DNA of 64,000 nucleotides from Gammaproteobacteria bacterium (GCA_024639325.1 JAHEIO010000005.1:28330-92329), one strand, 5' to 3'. Positions 17,346 to 25,868 are shown, counted from the first letter of the stretch. Notes: a model not told the origin generated them from the sequence alone. A program made the numbers and translations.

Positions 17346-17473
17346 CTAGCCCGCATATCTCACCAGGCGCCTTTGACTTCTGGCTAAGGACTTACAAATG
17401 CTAGGTTATTTAGTTTTGACTGAAAACCTGTCCTGCGCCATCGCTCGGGATCCTGGTGAGATATGCGGGCTAG
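17346..17473. repeat. 128-bp element bounded by a perfect 22-bp inverted repeat
   Basis: The left arm (17346-17367) begins CTAGCCCGCATATCTCACCA and is exactly the reverse complement of the right arm (17452-17473). The 84-bp centre has no open frame of note. The outer ends read CTAG. No clear target duplication is seen. Related half-copies occur at 17979-18000, 36999-37017, 43225-43241 and 50027-50048, so this looks like a small non-autonomous mobile element or a repetitive extragenic element. It occupies most of the 393-base gap between yceF and the next gene; TATACT at 17601-17606 is a possible -10 box for that gene. Confidence 0.75.
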
Positions 17474-17643
17474 GCGGCCCGCTCAGGTACCTGGATTCCC
17501 GGGCATGTTCTTCGATTCGAGCTCGTTTGGAGCGGTGTTGGAAGCATTCCAAGGCGAGCGTTTCTCTCCCGCCTGTGTGATTATGCAGAACAAAAAGTTT
17601 TATACTTAGCACCCCGTAAACATCAAACCGCGCGGAGTAGGCA

Positions 17644-18000
17644 ATGACGATACTGTTTGTGCTCATATATGTGGCTGTTTCCGTCTATGTGATCTGGTGG
17701 GCGTTGAGGGGAGCAAAAAAACTGGATGTCGGCCACGGCGATCATGTTCATGAGGTTCACCACGACGGCACGGCACCGAAAACTCCGCACGAGTCAGATG
17801 ATCTGACGCAGATCAGGGGTATTGGCGCGGTAATATCAGCCAAACTGCGCACACTGGGCATCACCAGCTATGAACAGATAGCCGGGTTGGATCAAACCGA
17901 CATCGAGAGGATCAACGAGGGGCTCAACTTCAAGGGCCGAATCGAGAAGGAGCAGTGGATCCAGCAGGCACAGGAAATCCTGGTGAGAAATGCGGGTTAG
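17644..18000 (+). CDS. Small membrane protein with helix-hairpin-helix domain
   Basis: 118 residues. An N-terminal membrane helix (MTILFVLIYVAVSVYVIWWAL) leads into a His-rich stretch (HGDHVHEVHHD) and a C-terminal helix-hairpin-helix-like fold (DDLTQIRGIGAVISAKLRTLGI, SYEQIAGLD). Such HhH domains occur in many small proteins of unknown role and may bind nucleic acid or protein. The last codons (17979-18000) coincide with a copy of the dispersed repeat, differing in 2 of 22 bases from the arm at 17452. It overlaps the convergent gene by four bases. Confidence 0.75.
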   Translation: MTILFVLIYVAVSVYVIWWALRGAKKLDVGHGDHVHEVHHDGTAPKTPHESDDLTQIRGIGAVISAKLRTLGITSYEQIAGLDQTDIERINEGLNFKGRIEKEQWIQQAQEILVRNAG

Positions 18001-18005
18001 CCCGC
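17992..18005. terminator. Short GC hairpin at convergent gene ends
   Basis: GCGGG at 17992-17996 pairs with CCCGC at 18001-18005 with a loop of four, covering both stop codons. The T-runs on either side are short, so termination strength is doubtful. Confidence 0.35.
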
Positions 18006-19655
18006 AGTTTGCCGGTCGCCCGCTCTTTTCAAGAACGGATACTCGATGAGGTTGTAGGTGAAGCTCGCCACCAACCAGGTGACCAGCGTCGCCGCCAAGA
18101 ACAGCGGGAACCCGGTGGCATCCACTCCCAGATAAAACGATGACAATCGCCTGAGTACATCGATCAACAGGGGGTGCACCAGGTAAGCGCTGTAGCCGAT
18201 GATTCCGAATGAGCGCAGCGGCCGGTTGCGAAGAATTGCCCCGTAAATCGAATTACGGGCGTACACCGCCGAGAACACGAGAAACCCGGCTGCAATACCG
18301 AACCAGGGGCGCTGCTCAAAAGCCGGGAACACGCTGTACCCCAGCCAACCGCTGAGGATCGTCGCGCTTCCCGTAACGAACACGGCGGCGAGAACCAGGG
18401 AAGCAATCCAGCCCAGCGTTTTTTCAACTTTATCCCGATAGCGGTTGATCACGTTGGCCGATCCTTCGTTATTGAGGACGTAGCTGACGAATATGCCCAC
18501 CAGGAACCAGCCGAGCATGAGCGGCCTCACATTGGGCCGGCTGTTCATCTTGATCGGAATGGCTGAGGTGTACCATAGCAACCAGAGTGCAAGCCCGGCC
18601 AGAACCAGCAGAGCAAGGGCGAATCGCAGGCGCAGCAGCAATGCCATTCCGACCATGATGAACGGCAGCAGCAGGTAGAAAAACATCTCCTGCGGGATGG
18701 TCCAGAAATGACCGTCGCCCTGCAGAAAAAGAAAATGGGGCAGGGCCCATTGCACGCTGCCGGACGCAAGGAAATAAATAAAAATGATGGTGTAGTACAT
18801 GGGAACGATGCGCGCCAGGCGGCGGAAAAAGTAGTTTTGCAGCCTGGGCCCGTCGAATATCAATTCTGGACCGCGCACGAAGGGAATAGCCAGTAGATAG
18901 CCACTCAGTGCAAAAAATATCCACACGCCAACCAGCCCCGATCCGCTGAATATCCCCCAGGAGTGGTCGGCGACCACGCTCAACGCCGCAAGCCCGCGAA
19001 GACCGTCCAGCTCCAGGGTATGCGGTTTGATACCGGCGTCGTCAACCGGGTCGAGCTGCGCAAGCGACGGTATGCGACCGGCGTTGAGACCCTGCACTAG
19101 AAAAAACACCAGGACTCCGACGACGCCGGGAATGCCGAATCGAAGATATGGATTTTGAACCTCGATTTTACGGCTGCTGACAATCGCGGATGCGCCTTCC
19201 GTGGCATGAACTTTCAAGCCTTCCTTGGTTACTTCTATGCGGGTACGACTATTCCCGGACTCGAAGTAGTCCCTTAACGCTTGCCCCTGTAGCCGAAACG
19301 AGGCAGCGTAGTGGCTGTGAACCATGATCTCGCGCAAGAGCAGCGCTCGGCCACCGGTCTCGAACTCGATTTTGAACAATACGGCAAGCCGATCGTCGAG
19401 TTTGGTGAGCACGCGCTCATTCTCGTCCAGCACGGTTGAATTTTGAACCAGGCGGCCGGCGTCAAAGGTACGGCTGGCGGGAGGGCGCTGGAAGTAGATT
19501 CGGATGTCGGCGGGACCTTCACCGGTCAGCAGCAGTTCGACACGATCCACACGCGACAGAATGTCATAGTCGATGAAACGCTCGCTGCCGGCGAAAGCCA
19601 GCAGGGCCAGGACAAGGGCAACGATCTTTCGGGTAGGGGAGACGTTAACCTGCAC
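17997..19655 (-). CDS. Acyltransferase-3 (OafA-like) membrane protein with extra N-terminal domain
   Basis: 552 residues. After a first membrane helix (about 9-25), roughly 150 residues form a beta-rich, probably periplasmic domain I do not recognise. A second helix near residue 175 leads to a complete acyltransferase-3 domain starting LDGLRGLAALSVVADHSW and including VGVWIFFALSGYLLAIPF and RRLARIVPMYY. Such enzymes O-acetylate polysaccharides or lipids of the envelope. The N-terminal domain is not part of ordinary OafA proteins. The start lies beside an AT-rich 170-base region that also holds the imuA promoter. Confidence 0.85.
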   Translation of the reverse strand: MQVNVSPTRKIVALVLALLAFAGSERFIDYDILSRVDRVELLLTGEGPADIRIYFQRPPASRTFDAGRLVQNSTVLDENERVLTKLDDRLAVLFKIEFETGGRALLLREIMVHSHYAASFRLQGQALRDYFESGNSRTRIEVTKEGLKVHATEGASAIVSSRKIEVQNPYLRFGIPGVVGVLVFFLVQGLNAGRIPSLAQLDPVDDAGIKPHTLELDGLRGLAALSVVADHSWGIFSGSGLVGVWIFFALSGYLLAIPFVRGPELIFDGPRLQNYFFRRLARIVPMYYTIIFIYFLASGSVQWALPHFLFLQGDGHFWTIPQEMFFYLLLPFIMVGMALLLRLRFALALLVLAGLALWLLWYTSAIPIKMNSRPNVRPLMLGWFLVGIFVSYVLNNEGSANVINRYRDKVEKTLGWIASLVLAAVFVTGSATILSGWLGYSVFPAFEQRPWFGIAAGFLVFSAVYARNSIYGAILRNRPLRSFGIIGYSAYLVHPLLIDVLRRLSSFYLGVDATGFPLFLAATLVTWLVASFTYNLIEYPFLKRAGDRQTAG

Positions 19656-19791
19656 AAGTCTGATAATGGTTCATAATATTAAAGTAAAACATTAAAAAAA
19701 ATACATAAAATATTGAAAAACAATAATAAAAAAATTCAAAGTGGTTTTCAGTCGAATTCCGTTTTTGTTATTGCCTTAATCGGGGTTAATA

Positions 19792-19811
19792 TACTGGTTA
19801 TAAAAACAGTA
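19792..19811 (+). promoter_or_regulatory. LexA (SOS) box upstream of imuA
   Basis: TACTGGTTATAAAAACAGTA has CTG-N10-CAG with TA flanks, matching the gammaproteobacterial LexA consensus. It sits 15 bases before the imuA start and overlaps a TATAAA at 19799-19804 that could be the -10 box. A 9-bp inverted repeat, ACTGGTTAT (19793-19801) and ATAACCAGT (19817-19825), overlaps it. Confidence 0.85.
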
Positions 19812-19826
19812 TTCGTATAACCAGTC

Positions 19827-20438
19827 ATGAAATCCGACCTGCGCGGACGGTTAAGTAAACATCACCTGGTGTGGCAAGGCAACACGGTGGACGGCAAGGG
19901 AAACGGCGTGAGCACCGGTTTTGCCGAACTGGACCAGGCATTGCCTACCCGTGGCTGGCCGGAAGCCGCCCTGACCGAGATAGCCGTTCCCTACTGGGGG
20001 CTGGGAGAGCTGCGCCTGCTGCTCCCGGCTATGGTGCATCTGAACCGGCAAAAGCGCCGAATCGTGTGGATTGCACCGCCTTACCTACCCTATGCCCCGG
20101 CGCTGGCCCGGGCCGGTTTGGATTTGCAGTACGTCATGGTCGTTGACACCCAGTCCGGTAACGTTTCCTGGGCCATGGAGAGGCTGTCGTCCACCAGATC
20201 CTGTGGCATGGTTCTGGCGTGGCCGACGCGCCTGTCGGAGGTGGAGGCTCGCCGCCTGCAACTGGCCGCAGAAATCGGCGGGGGCATCGGGGTCGTTCTG
20301 CGTGCGGAGGATACGAGGTGGCGGGCACCTTCGGCAGCGCTGCGCCTGAAAATAGAGTCGCTCGACGGGGAGATCGCGATCAATATACTGAAAGCCCGCG
20401 GCGGCAGCCATCGAACCCGGGTTGCGGTGCCCCTTTAG
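19827..20438 (+). CDS. imuA: ImuA, RecA-like translesion synthesis protein
   Basis: 203 residues, with the ImuA features STGFAELDQALPTRGWPEAALTEI near the N-terminus and the beta-sheet core of a RecA-like fold (RRIVWIAPPYLPYAPALARAGLDL). Canonical Walker residues are absent, as usual. ImuA works with ImuB and DnaE2 (ImuC) in the SOS-induced mutasome. It lies directly behind a LexA box, and imuB starts 8 bases after its stop. No ribosome-binding site is visible between the LexA box and ATG. Confidence 0.92.
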   Translation: MKSDLRGRLSKHHLVWQGNTVDGKGNGVSTGFAELDQALPTRGWPEAALTEIAVPYWGLGELRLLLPAMVHLNRQKRRIVWIAPPYLPYAPALARAGLDLQYVMVVDTQSGNVSWAMERLSSTRSCGMVLAWPTRLSEVEARRLQLAAEIGGGIGVVLRAEDTRWRAPSAALRLKIESLDGEIAINILKARGGSHRTRVAVPL

Positions 20439-20446
20439 CCCGCCTG

Positions 20447-21952
20447 ATGCAGCACGCGGCGCAACATGCTGTTTCGCTGGACAGGGGGACAGCCTCGGGC
20501 GTCGCCCGCGCACCGTCTTCGCTCCTGTGGGCCGCCGTTGATTTGCCCTCTCTGGCCCTGGAGGCGCTGCACATCGGCGTAAACGAGTATGCCGTTGTCA
20601 CCGAGCCCTCGCGCCGAGGCGAAATCGTCCATCAGGCCTCTGAAAATGCCCGTTCGGTTGGCATCAAGCCTGGAATGAATGTCAATGCGGCCCTGGCGAT
20701 ATGGGCCAGTCTGCAGGTCTGCCCTCGCGATCCTGATGCGGAACATCGTCATTTGCATGAATTTCATCACTGGGCCGGCCGCTTCACACCAACCGTCAGT
20801 ACGGAGCCGCCAACCACACTGCTTTTCGAAGTCGCGGCCAGTCTGAAGCTGTTCGACGGAATCGAGGCCTTATACGACAGGTTGCGCCGGGAACTGGATC
20901 AGACCGGGCATCGCTGTTATCTGGCGCTGACGCCAACGCCCGGCGCGAGTTCGATGCTGGCGGCAGCCGGACGGGAAACGCTGATCACTGATAGGGCTGA
21001 CCTCAGGATGTCAATGCAGGCATTGCCCATACATTCGCTGGGGTTGGCAGGAGAGACGCTTCGCAGGCTCCGGGCCGCGGGAGTTTCATCCCTCGAAGAA
21101 CTGTGGCGCCTGCCACGGCACGACCTGGCCCGCCGGTTCGGACCGGATGTGGTGCGCAAACTGGACCAGGCACTGGGCATGCGTCCCGATCCGCGCCGGA
21201 TCGACGCCATACCTGACTGCTTCGAGCGTCATTGTGAACTGGAAGCGGAAACCGTTGAGGCGTGTTTCATCCTGCAGGCCGCGCGTTTTTTGCTGAAGCA
21301 ATTCTCCGATTTCCTGACTGCCAGAAGCGCTGTTGCCAGTGACGTTCGGGTTTGGCTGAAACACGCGGGCAAACCCGCCACCCGGATCGATGTGGGAACT
21401 CGTCTGCCAATGCGTGATGCCGCACAGTGGGAGAGGCTGCTGAGGGAACACATTCAGCGCCGTGAACTGCGTGCGCCGGTGCGGGGTATCCGTCTGTCAG
21501 GTTCCGGTTTACGGAGCGTCAACCCGGCCAGCGGTGATCTGTTTGAAACCCCGGACGCAGTCGGAGACTGGGCACGTGCCCTGGATGAACTGGAAGCCCG
21601 CTTGGGTAAAAAAAACCTGTGGACGCCGAGCGTGTTGGCCGACCATCGCCCCGAGCACGCCTGGAAGCGGTCCCCGCCGGCAGTGGATCAAGCCGATGTC
21701 TCGTGTCCACCACACCGTCCGCTGTGGCTGCTCGATGAACCCCGGCGTCTGAATTGTCAGGCAGATGATGGCTCAGGCTCGGTTTCGTTCAATATCATCG
21801 ATGGTCCGGAGCGGATTGAATCAGGGTGGTGGGATGACAATGAATATTGCCGGGACTACTATACGGCGGTCTGCCCGCAAGGCCGCCGCCTATGGGTTTT
21901 TCAGGATCTGAAGAAAAGATCCGAATGGTATCTTCATGGGTTGTTTGGTTGA
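20447..21952 (+). CDS. imuB: ImuB, Y-family polymerase homologue of the mutasome
   Basis: About 501 residues from the ATG at 20447. The start LWAAVDLPSLALEAL is the Y-family N-terminus, but the catalytic acidic residues of active polymerases are missing, as known for ImuB. A helix-hairpin-helix region follows (LRRLRAAGVSSLEELWRLP). The C-terminus GPERIESGWWDDNEYCRDYY with WYLHGLF is the ImuB-specific tail. ImuB links the beta clamp, ImuA and DnaE2. dnaE2, normally next, is instead at 25888. Confidence 0.94.
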   Translation: MQHAAQHAVSLDRGTASGVARAPSSLLWAAVDLPSLALEALHIGVNEYAVVTEPSRRGEIVHQASENARSVGIKPGMNVNAALAIWASLQVCPRDPDAEHRHLHEFHHWAGRFTPTVSTEPPTTLLFEVAASLKLFDGIEALYDRLRRELDQTGHRCYLALTPTPGASSMLAAAGRETLITDRADLRMSMQALPIHSLGLAGETLRRLRAAGVSSLEELWRLPRHDLARRFGPDVVRKLDQALGMRPDPRRIDAIPDCFERHCELEAETVEACFILQAARFLLKQFSDFLTARSAVASDVRVWLKHAGKPATRIDVGTRLPMRDAAQWERLLREHIQRRELRAPVRGIRLSGSGLRSVNPASGDLFETPDAVGDWARALDELEARLGKKNLWTPSVLADHRPEHAWKRSPPAVDQADVSCPPHRPLWLLDEPRRLNCQADDGSGSVSFNIIDGPERIESGWWDDNEYCRDYYTAVCPQGRRLWVFQDLKKRSEWYLHGLFG

Positions 21953-21974
21953 AACAGAATCAGATATCTAAGGA

Positions 21975-22080
21975 GTTGAATCCGGCTTGTCTTTGCGAGA
22001 CACGCCGTAAATACCTCCCTGTAGGCTCTGCGCCAGCATCCCTGCTGGCGAAGGTCTATCAAAGACAAGCCCGATTCAAC
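21975..22080. repeat. 106-bp inverted-repeat element between imuB and the dehydrogenase gene
   Basis: A 21-base arm at 21975-21995 (GTTGAATCCGGCTTGTCTTT...) pairs with 22060-22080 with one mismatch. The centre has a nested hairpin CGCCAGCATCCCTGCTGGCG and the phrase CGCCGTAAATACCTCCCTG, a style seen in intergenic repeats of marine gammaproteobacteria. No coding capacity. It could be a MITE-like insertion or a bidirectional terminator-type repeat. Confidence 0.65.
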
Positions 22081-22113
22081 CCCAAGACGCAGTGTGACTG
22101 AAATAGGAAAAAC

Positions 22114-23361
22114 ATGCCGACTGAAAAAATAGCCGTCATCGGCGCCGGGATTATCGGCGTCACCTGTGCATACGAGCTTCGGCACAACGGGTTCGATGTT
22201 GTCCTCATCGATCCTCAGGACAATGAGGCGGCGCCTTCGCTAAAAAACGCCGGCGCCCTGGCCTATTCCGAGATCCTGCCGATCGCCAGCGGAAGCGTGC
22301 TATACAAGGTCCCCAAATGGCTCGCCGATCCCCGGGGGCCCTTGTCCATCAGGGCAGGATATTTGCACAAAATCATCCCCTGGCTGACGCGCTTCGTGTT
22401 GGCTAGCAACGAAAAACAAGTGCAGGCGACGGCCAAAGCTCTGGCCGCCCTCAATCTACTCTCCAGGGAACTGTGCGGTTCGCTATACGAGGCCGCCGAT
22501 ATATCGGACGCGATAAAACGGGCCGGAGCCCTGCATCTGTACGAGAGCGAGCGGGAACGTTCGGTTGCGATGCCGGGCTGGCGCATACGGGAACGCAACG
22601 GAATCCGGTTCGAGCACATCGATCAGTCGGAACTCAGGGTGCGGGAGCCAGCCCTGGCTGCCGTGTTTTACGGCGCCACGTTGATCGAAGACTGGCACCT
22701 CGTGTCCGACCCCAAAGATGTGCTCGATGCGCTGTTCTGCCTGGGGAGAGAGTCAGGCGTTGAGTTTATCCGTGAGTCGGTGTTGGATGTAAACCCTTCC
22801 GAAGAAGGCGTGTGTCTGTCGTTCGAGGGCGGGGCGCCTGCCATACGTGTAGGCAAGGCGTTGATCACGGCGGGCGCCTGGTCGAGAATCCTGGTGGACC
22901 GGCTCGGCGACAATATCCCCGTCGAAGCGGAACGAGGCTACAATACCACCATTGTCGAGCCCAATGTCCGGATCAATTCGGAGCTGATATTCGGCGAACA
23001 CGGATTCGTGGCAACCCAGTTGGATAGCGGCCTACGAATCGGTGGAGCGGCCGAGTTTGCAGGACTGCTTGGCGCGCCCCGCTATGACCGGGCCGACGCC
23101 ATGTTGCACAAGGCAATGCGGTTCCTGCCTGGATTGCGAACAGAACATTCAACCCGATGGATGGGATGCCGGCCGAGCATGCCGGACAGCCGCCCCGTTA
23201 TTGGGCCTTGCGCAAAAACACCGAATGTCCTGTATGCTTTCGGGCACGGTCATACTGGTCTGACGCAGGCGCCCGGGACAGCGCGACTGATTACCGACAT
23301 GCTGCTGGGCCGTCAATCGATGATCGATGCGCAACCGTTCTCACCACAAAGATTCAACTAG
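22114..23361 (+). CDS. FAD-dependent D-amino-acid dehydrogenase, probably D-hydroxyproline dehydrogenase
   Basis: 415 residues of the DadA/DAO family. The N-terminal Rossmann motif is IAVIGAGIIGVTCAYEL (GxGxxG at 10-15), and the C-terminal FAD region is DSRPVIGP followed by YAFGHGHTGLTQAPGTARLI. The position before a deaminase remnant and a hydroxyproline epimerase fits the enzyme that oxidises cis-4-hydroxy-D-proline to pyrroline-4-hydroxy-2-carboxylate. A general D-amino acid dehydrogenase remains possible. It probably feeds electrons to the respiratory chain. Confidence 0.85.
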   Translation: MPTEKIAVIGAGIIGVTCAYELRHNGFDVVLIDPQDNEAAPSLKNAGALAYSEILPIASGSVLYKVPKWLADPRGPLSIRAGYLHKIIPWLTRFVLASNEKQVQATAKALAALNLLSRELCGSLYEAADISDAIKRAGALHLYESERERSVAMPGWRIRERNGIRFEHIDQSELRVREPALAAVFYGATLIEDWHLVSDPKDVLDALFCLGRESGVEFIRESVLDVNPSEEGVCLSFEGGAPAIRVGKALITAGAWSRILVDRLGDNIPVEAERGYNTTIVEPNVRINSELIFGEHGFVATQLDSGLRIGGAAEFAGLLGAPRYDRADAMLHKAMRFLPGLRTEHSTRWMGCRPSMPDSRPVIGPCAKTPNVLYAFGHGHTGLTQAPGTARLITDMLLGRQSMIDAQPFSPQRFN

Positions 23362-23430
23362 CCCGGATATACGGAGCAGTTATGGACAGCACCGGAGATA
23401 TGCTCAGGATCGAACAGCTGGTAACCAGCC

Positions 23431-23676
23431 GTGGCGCTGTACCGGCATTTTATTCAGGGCAACTATGACGGCGCGCTCGAATTGTGGCACCGAACGCGGT
23501 TGTCCAACATGTTCTTCTGGTCTCATGCCTTCAATCCATCGGTCAAGGCTGTTTGTAACATGATGGGCCACGACGTGGGGCAGTGTCGGCTGCCCGTCGT
23601 GCCGCTGGAAGGGGCGGCGTTGGACGAGTCGTCCGAGTCGTTGGAGCCGCTTCGAAATAAGCCCGCATTTCAATAA
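23431..23676 (+). pseudogene. Remnant of a DapA-family (DHDPS/N-acetylneuraminate lyase) enzyme, C-terminus only
   Basis: The frame reads ALYRHFIQGNYDGALELWHR ... NPSVKAVCNMMGHDVGQCRLP, which is the C-terminal helical part of dihydrodipicolinate-synthase-family proteins. Just upstream in the same frame GSNSW, a TAA stop at 23422-23424 and PAVALYRHF continue the similarity, so the gene is truncated and interrupted. The TIM-barrel with the Schiff-base Lys is absent. In hydroxyproline clusters a DapA-family member is pyrroline-4-hydroxy-2-carboxylate deaminase, which is the likely ancestor. A short protein from GTG 23431 is conceivable but could not be that enzyme. Confidence 0.78.
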
Positions 23677-23680
23677 AACG

Positions 23681-24679
23681 ATGGCAGATCACGTCTTTCA
23701 CTGTATCGATGGGCACACCGCCGGTATGCCCGTCAGGCTGGTCACGGACGGCGTGCCACTTCTGCGAGGAGATACCCAGAGCGAGCGACGTCAGCACTTC
23801 CTGCGGGAATACGACTGGATAAGGAAATCACTCATGCTGGAGCCCCGTGGCCACGATGCTATGTCGGGCGCACTGCTGTATCCGGCCGCCCGCGATGAAT
23901 TCGATATGGGGCTCGTATTCATCGAGACCTCGGGTTCTTTGCCGATGTGCGGCCACGGCACCATCGGTTCCGTCACCTTCGCACTGGAACGAGGCCTCGT
24001 CGAACCCGCCCGGCCGGGCGTCGTCAGGGTCGAGACGCCCGCGGGTCTGGTGGTGGCGGAATACGATAAAGTGGGAAACAAGGTGCGTTCCGTGAGGCTG
24101 AACAACGTCCCTTCCTTTCTGCTGATCGAAGACCTGGTTGTCGAATTCAAACCGCTCGGTAGACTGACCATGGATATTGCCTACGGAGGCAACTTCTACG
24201 CCATTGTCGAACCCCAGCAAAATTATTCCGACGCGTCGGATTTTTCTGTATCGGAGCTGCGCCGGATGGGCTGGGAGTTGCAGTGCCTGATCAACGACAC
24301 CAACGATATCGTGCATCCGCTGGATGAGAGCATCCGCGGAGTGAAGCACTGCATGTGGACGGGCAGGCCCTCCCGGCCAGGTTCGGACGGACGCAGCGTG
24401 GTGATCGCCGGTGAAAGCCTGGTTGACCGCTCACCCTGCGGCACCGGAACCAGCGCACGCATAGCGCAACGCGTCGCACGCGGCCTTCTCGAAGTGGATC
24501 AATCGTTTGTCCACGAGAGCGTGATCGGCAGTCAGTTCACCGGACGGGCCGTGAACGAAGTCCCGGTGGGCGATCTGAATGCCGTTGTTCCGACCGTCGA
24601 AGGCAGCGCGTGGATCACCGGCCTGAACACGATCTTCGTCAACGATGACGATCCGTTTCCCGAGGGATTTCGCGTGTGA
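23681..24679 (+). CDS. 4-hydroxyproline 2-epimerase (proline racemase family)
   Basis: 332 residues. Both catalytic cysteines of the family are present: MCGHGTIG (Cys90) and [12 protein letters not shown] (about residue 250). The sequence start FHCIDGHTAGMPVRLV is typical of hydroxyproline epimerases, which convert trans-4-hydroxy-L-proline to the cis-D form. Proline racemase proper is the alternative; the neighbouring D-amino-acid dehydrogenase and deaminase remnant favour hydroxyproline. It starts 4 bases after the end of the remnant frame. Confidence 0.88.
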   Translation: MADHVFHCIDGHTAGMPVRLVTDGVPLLRGDTQSERRQHFLREYDWIRKSLMLEPRGHDAMSGALLYPAARDEFDMGLVFIETSGSLPMCGHGTIGSVTFALERGLVEPARPGVVRVETPAGLVVAEYDKVGNKVRSVRLNNVPSFLLIEDLVVEFKPLGRLTMDIAYGGNFYAIVEPQQNYSDASDFSVSELRRMGWELQCLINDTNDIVHPLDESIRGVKHCMWTGRPSRPGSDGRSVVIAGESLVDRSPCGTGTSARIAQRVARGLLEVDQSFVHESVIGSQFTGRAVNEVPVGDLNAVVPTVEGSAWITGLNTIFVNDDDPFPEGFRV

Positions 24680-24711
24680 CGAAGTTACTGAAATTGGCCG
24701 TGCGAGGTATT

Positions 24712-25656
24712 CTAAAACTCTCCGCTCAAGGTAATTGCCGCGAACGGAGAGCTGTCATAATCGCCGGAGGACAGTTTCTCGCCGGCGGAGTTTTTGAGCT
24801 CCAGTTTTCCGTCTAACGTTGCCCCGATATAGAGATCCAGATCCAGACCGCTTTTTCCTGATCGATGCAATCGAGCGAAGGTCAATATTCCTTCGTTACT
24901 GCCGATGCCGTTAGGGGCCAGGCCCTCATCATCCAATCTGAAGCGGAACTTGCGGTAAACACCGCCGGCACCCAGGTACCAGTTTTCGTTGATCGTATAG
25001 CTCAGTTCGAGGCCCGCCGGACCCAGCACGTCTGCTTCGAAAGGATTCGCTACGCGCCACTTTTCGTTGAATCGCCAGTCGACCGCGAGAAAGGGAAATA
25101 CTTTCCACTCGTCCTCGACATTCCTGAACGCTGCCGCGCCCAGTCCCAGCCGCTTTTCCCGTGAAAAACTCCTGAATGCCATCAGAGGTGTTCCGAAGGT
25201 CATCGAATCGCTGCTGTCGGCACCGTATTCCTGCAGCCAATCGACGGACGGCGACAGCCCCACCGTCCAGGCTGACCCGAAGCGGATGAAGATCGGGATA
25301 CCCAGGCCGAATCGTCTGACGTCGTTCCAGGGTTCCACTCCGCCGAATTCCGTCAGACCCTTGAAATCGTAGTCATCGACATCGTACTTGACGCTCAACC
25401 CGACAATGGTGGTCGGAGAAATCGCTTTGGTTGCCTTGAATCGGAAGAAAGCGCTCGACAGGCTGAATTCTCCGCCACCATCAATATCGCTTTTCGGTTG
25501 GTGGAATGCCGTGAAAGAGGCTGAAAAATCGACGTTCGAGCGGTCTGCAGACGCCGATTCTGCTGCCTCAGCGGGAATGGTTGGCATCAGCGAAAAAGCG
25601 GAGATCACCAGTGCCAATAGGCGCTGCCCCCCACGTGATGAATGTTTGGACTTCAA
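24712..25656 (-). CDS. Outer-membrane beta-barrel-like protein (DUF6268-type)
   Basis: 314 residues with a signal peptide ending near AEA (residues 29-31), then alternating hydrophobic strands and a terminal Phe (ITLSGEF), as in outer-membrane barrels. Repeated aromatic-rich strands such as GLELSYTINENWYLGAGGVYRKFRFRL suggest the DUF6268 group. The role is unknown. It is transcribed opposite to its neighbours and separates the hydroxyproline genes from dnaE2. Confidence 0.6.
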   Translation of the reverse strand: MKSKHSSRGGQRLLALVISAFSLMPTIPAEAAESASADRSNVDFSASFTAFHQPKSDIDGGGEFSLSSAFFRFKATKAISPTTIVGLSVKYDVDDYDFKGLTEFGGVEPWNDVRRFGLGIPIFIRFGSAWTVGLSPSVDWLQEYGADSSDSMTFGTPLMAFRSFSREKRLGLGAAAFRNVEDEWKVFPFLAVDWRFNEKWRVANPFEADVLGPAGLELSYTINENWYLGAGGVYRKFRFRLDDEGLAPNGIGSNEGILTFARLHRSGKSGLDLDLYIGATLDGKLELKNSAGEKLSSGDYDSSPFAAITLSGEF

Positions 25657-25868
25657 AATATCGGATACAGGTTTCTGTTATGGATTATGGGGTTATTATC
25701 TAATACCAACCATGTTATAGAAGTGGTTTATTGAATTATTTTTGGTTCGTTTTACTGATGCGCCTACTATCAATGTAGCAGGCCTGCCCGTGTTTCTCAG
25801 CCCACGTGTCGCGCCCACCCGCGCCCTGGCGCAATGGCCGGGCAGGGTCATGGCACTATCATGCCACA

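Noticed and set aside
23157..23468. Open frame across the end of the dehydrogenase gene into the deaminase remnant
   Set aside because: It is in the wrong frame for both proteins; the DapA-like similarity is only in the frame ending at 23676.
25851..25866. TGGCAC...TGCCA near dnaE2 as a sigma-54 promoter
   Set aside because: The GG-to-GC distance is one base too short and the LexA box with its own -10 explains the region better. It is only a small inverted repeat.
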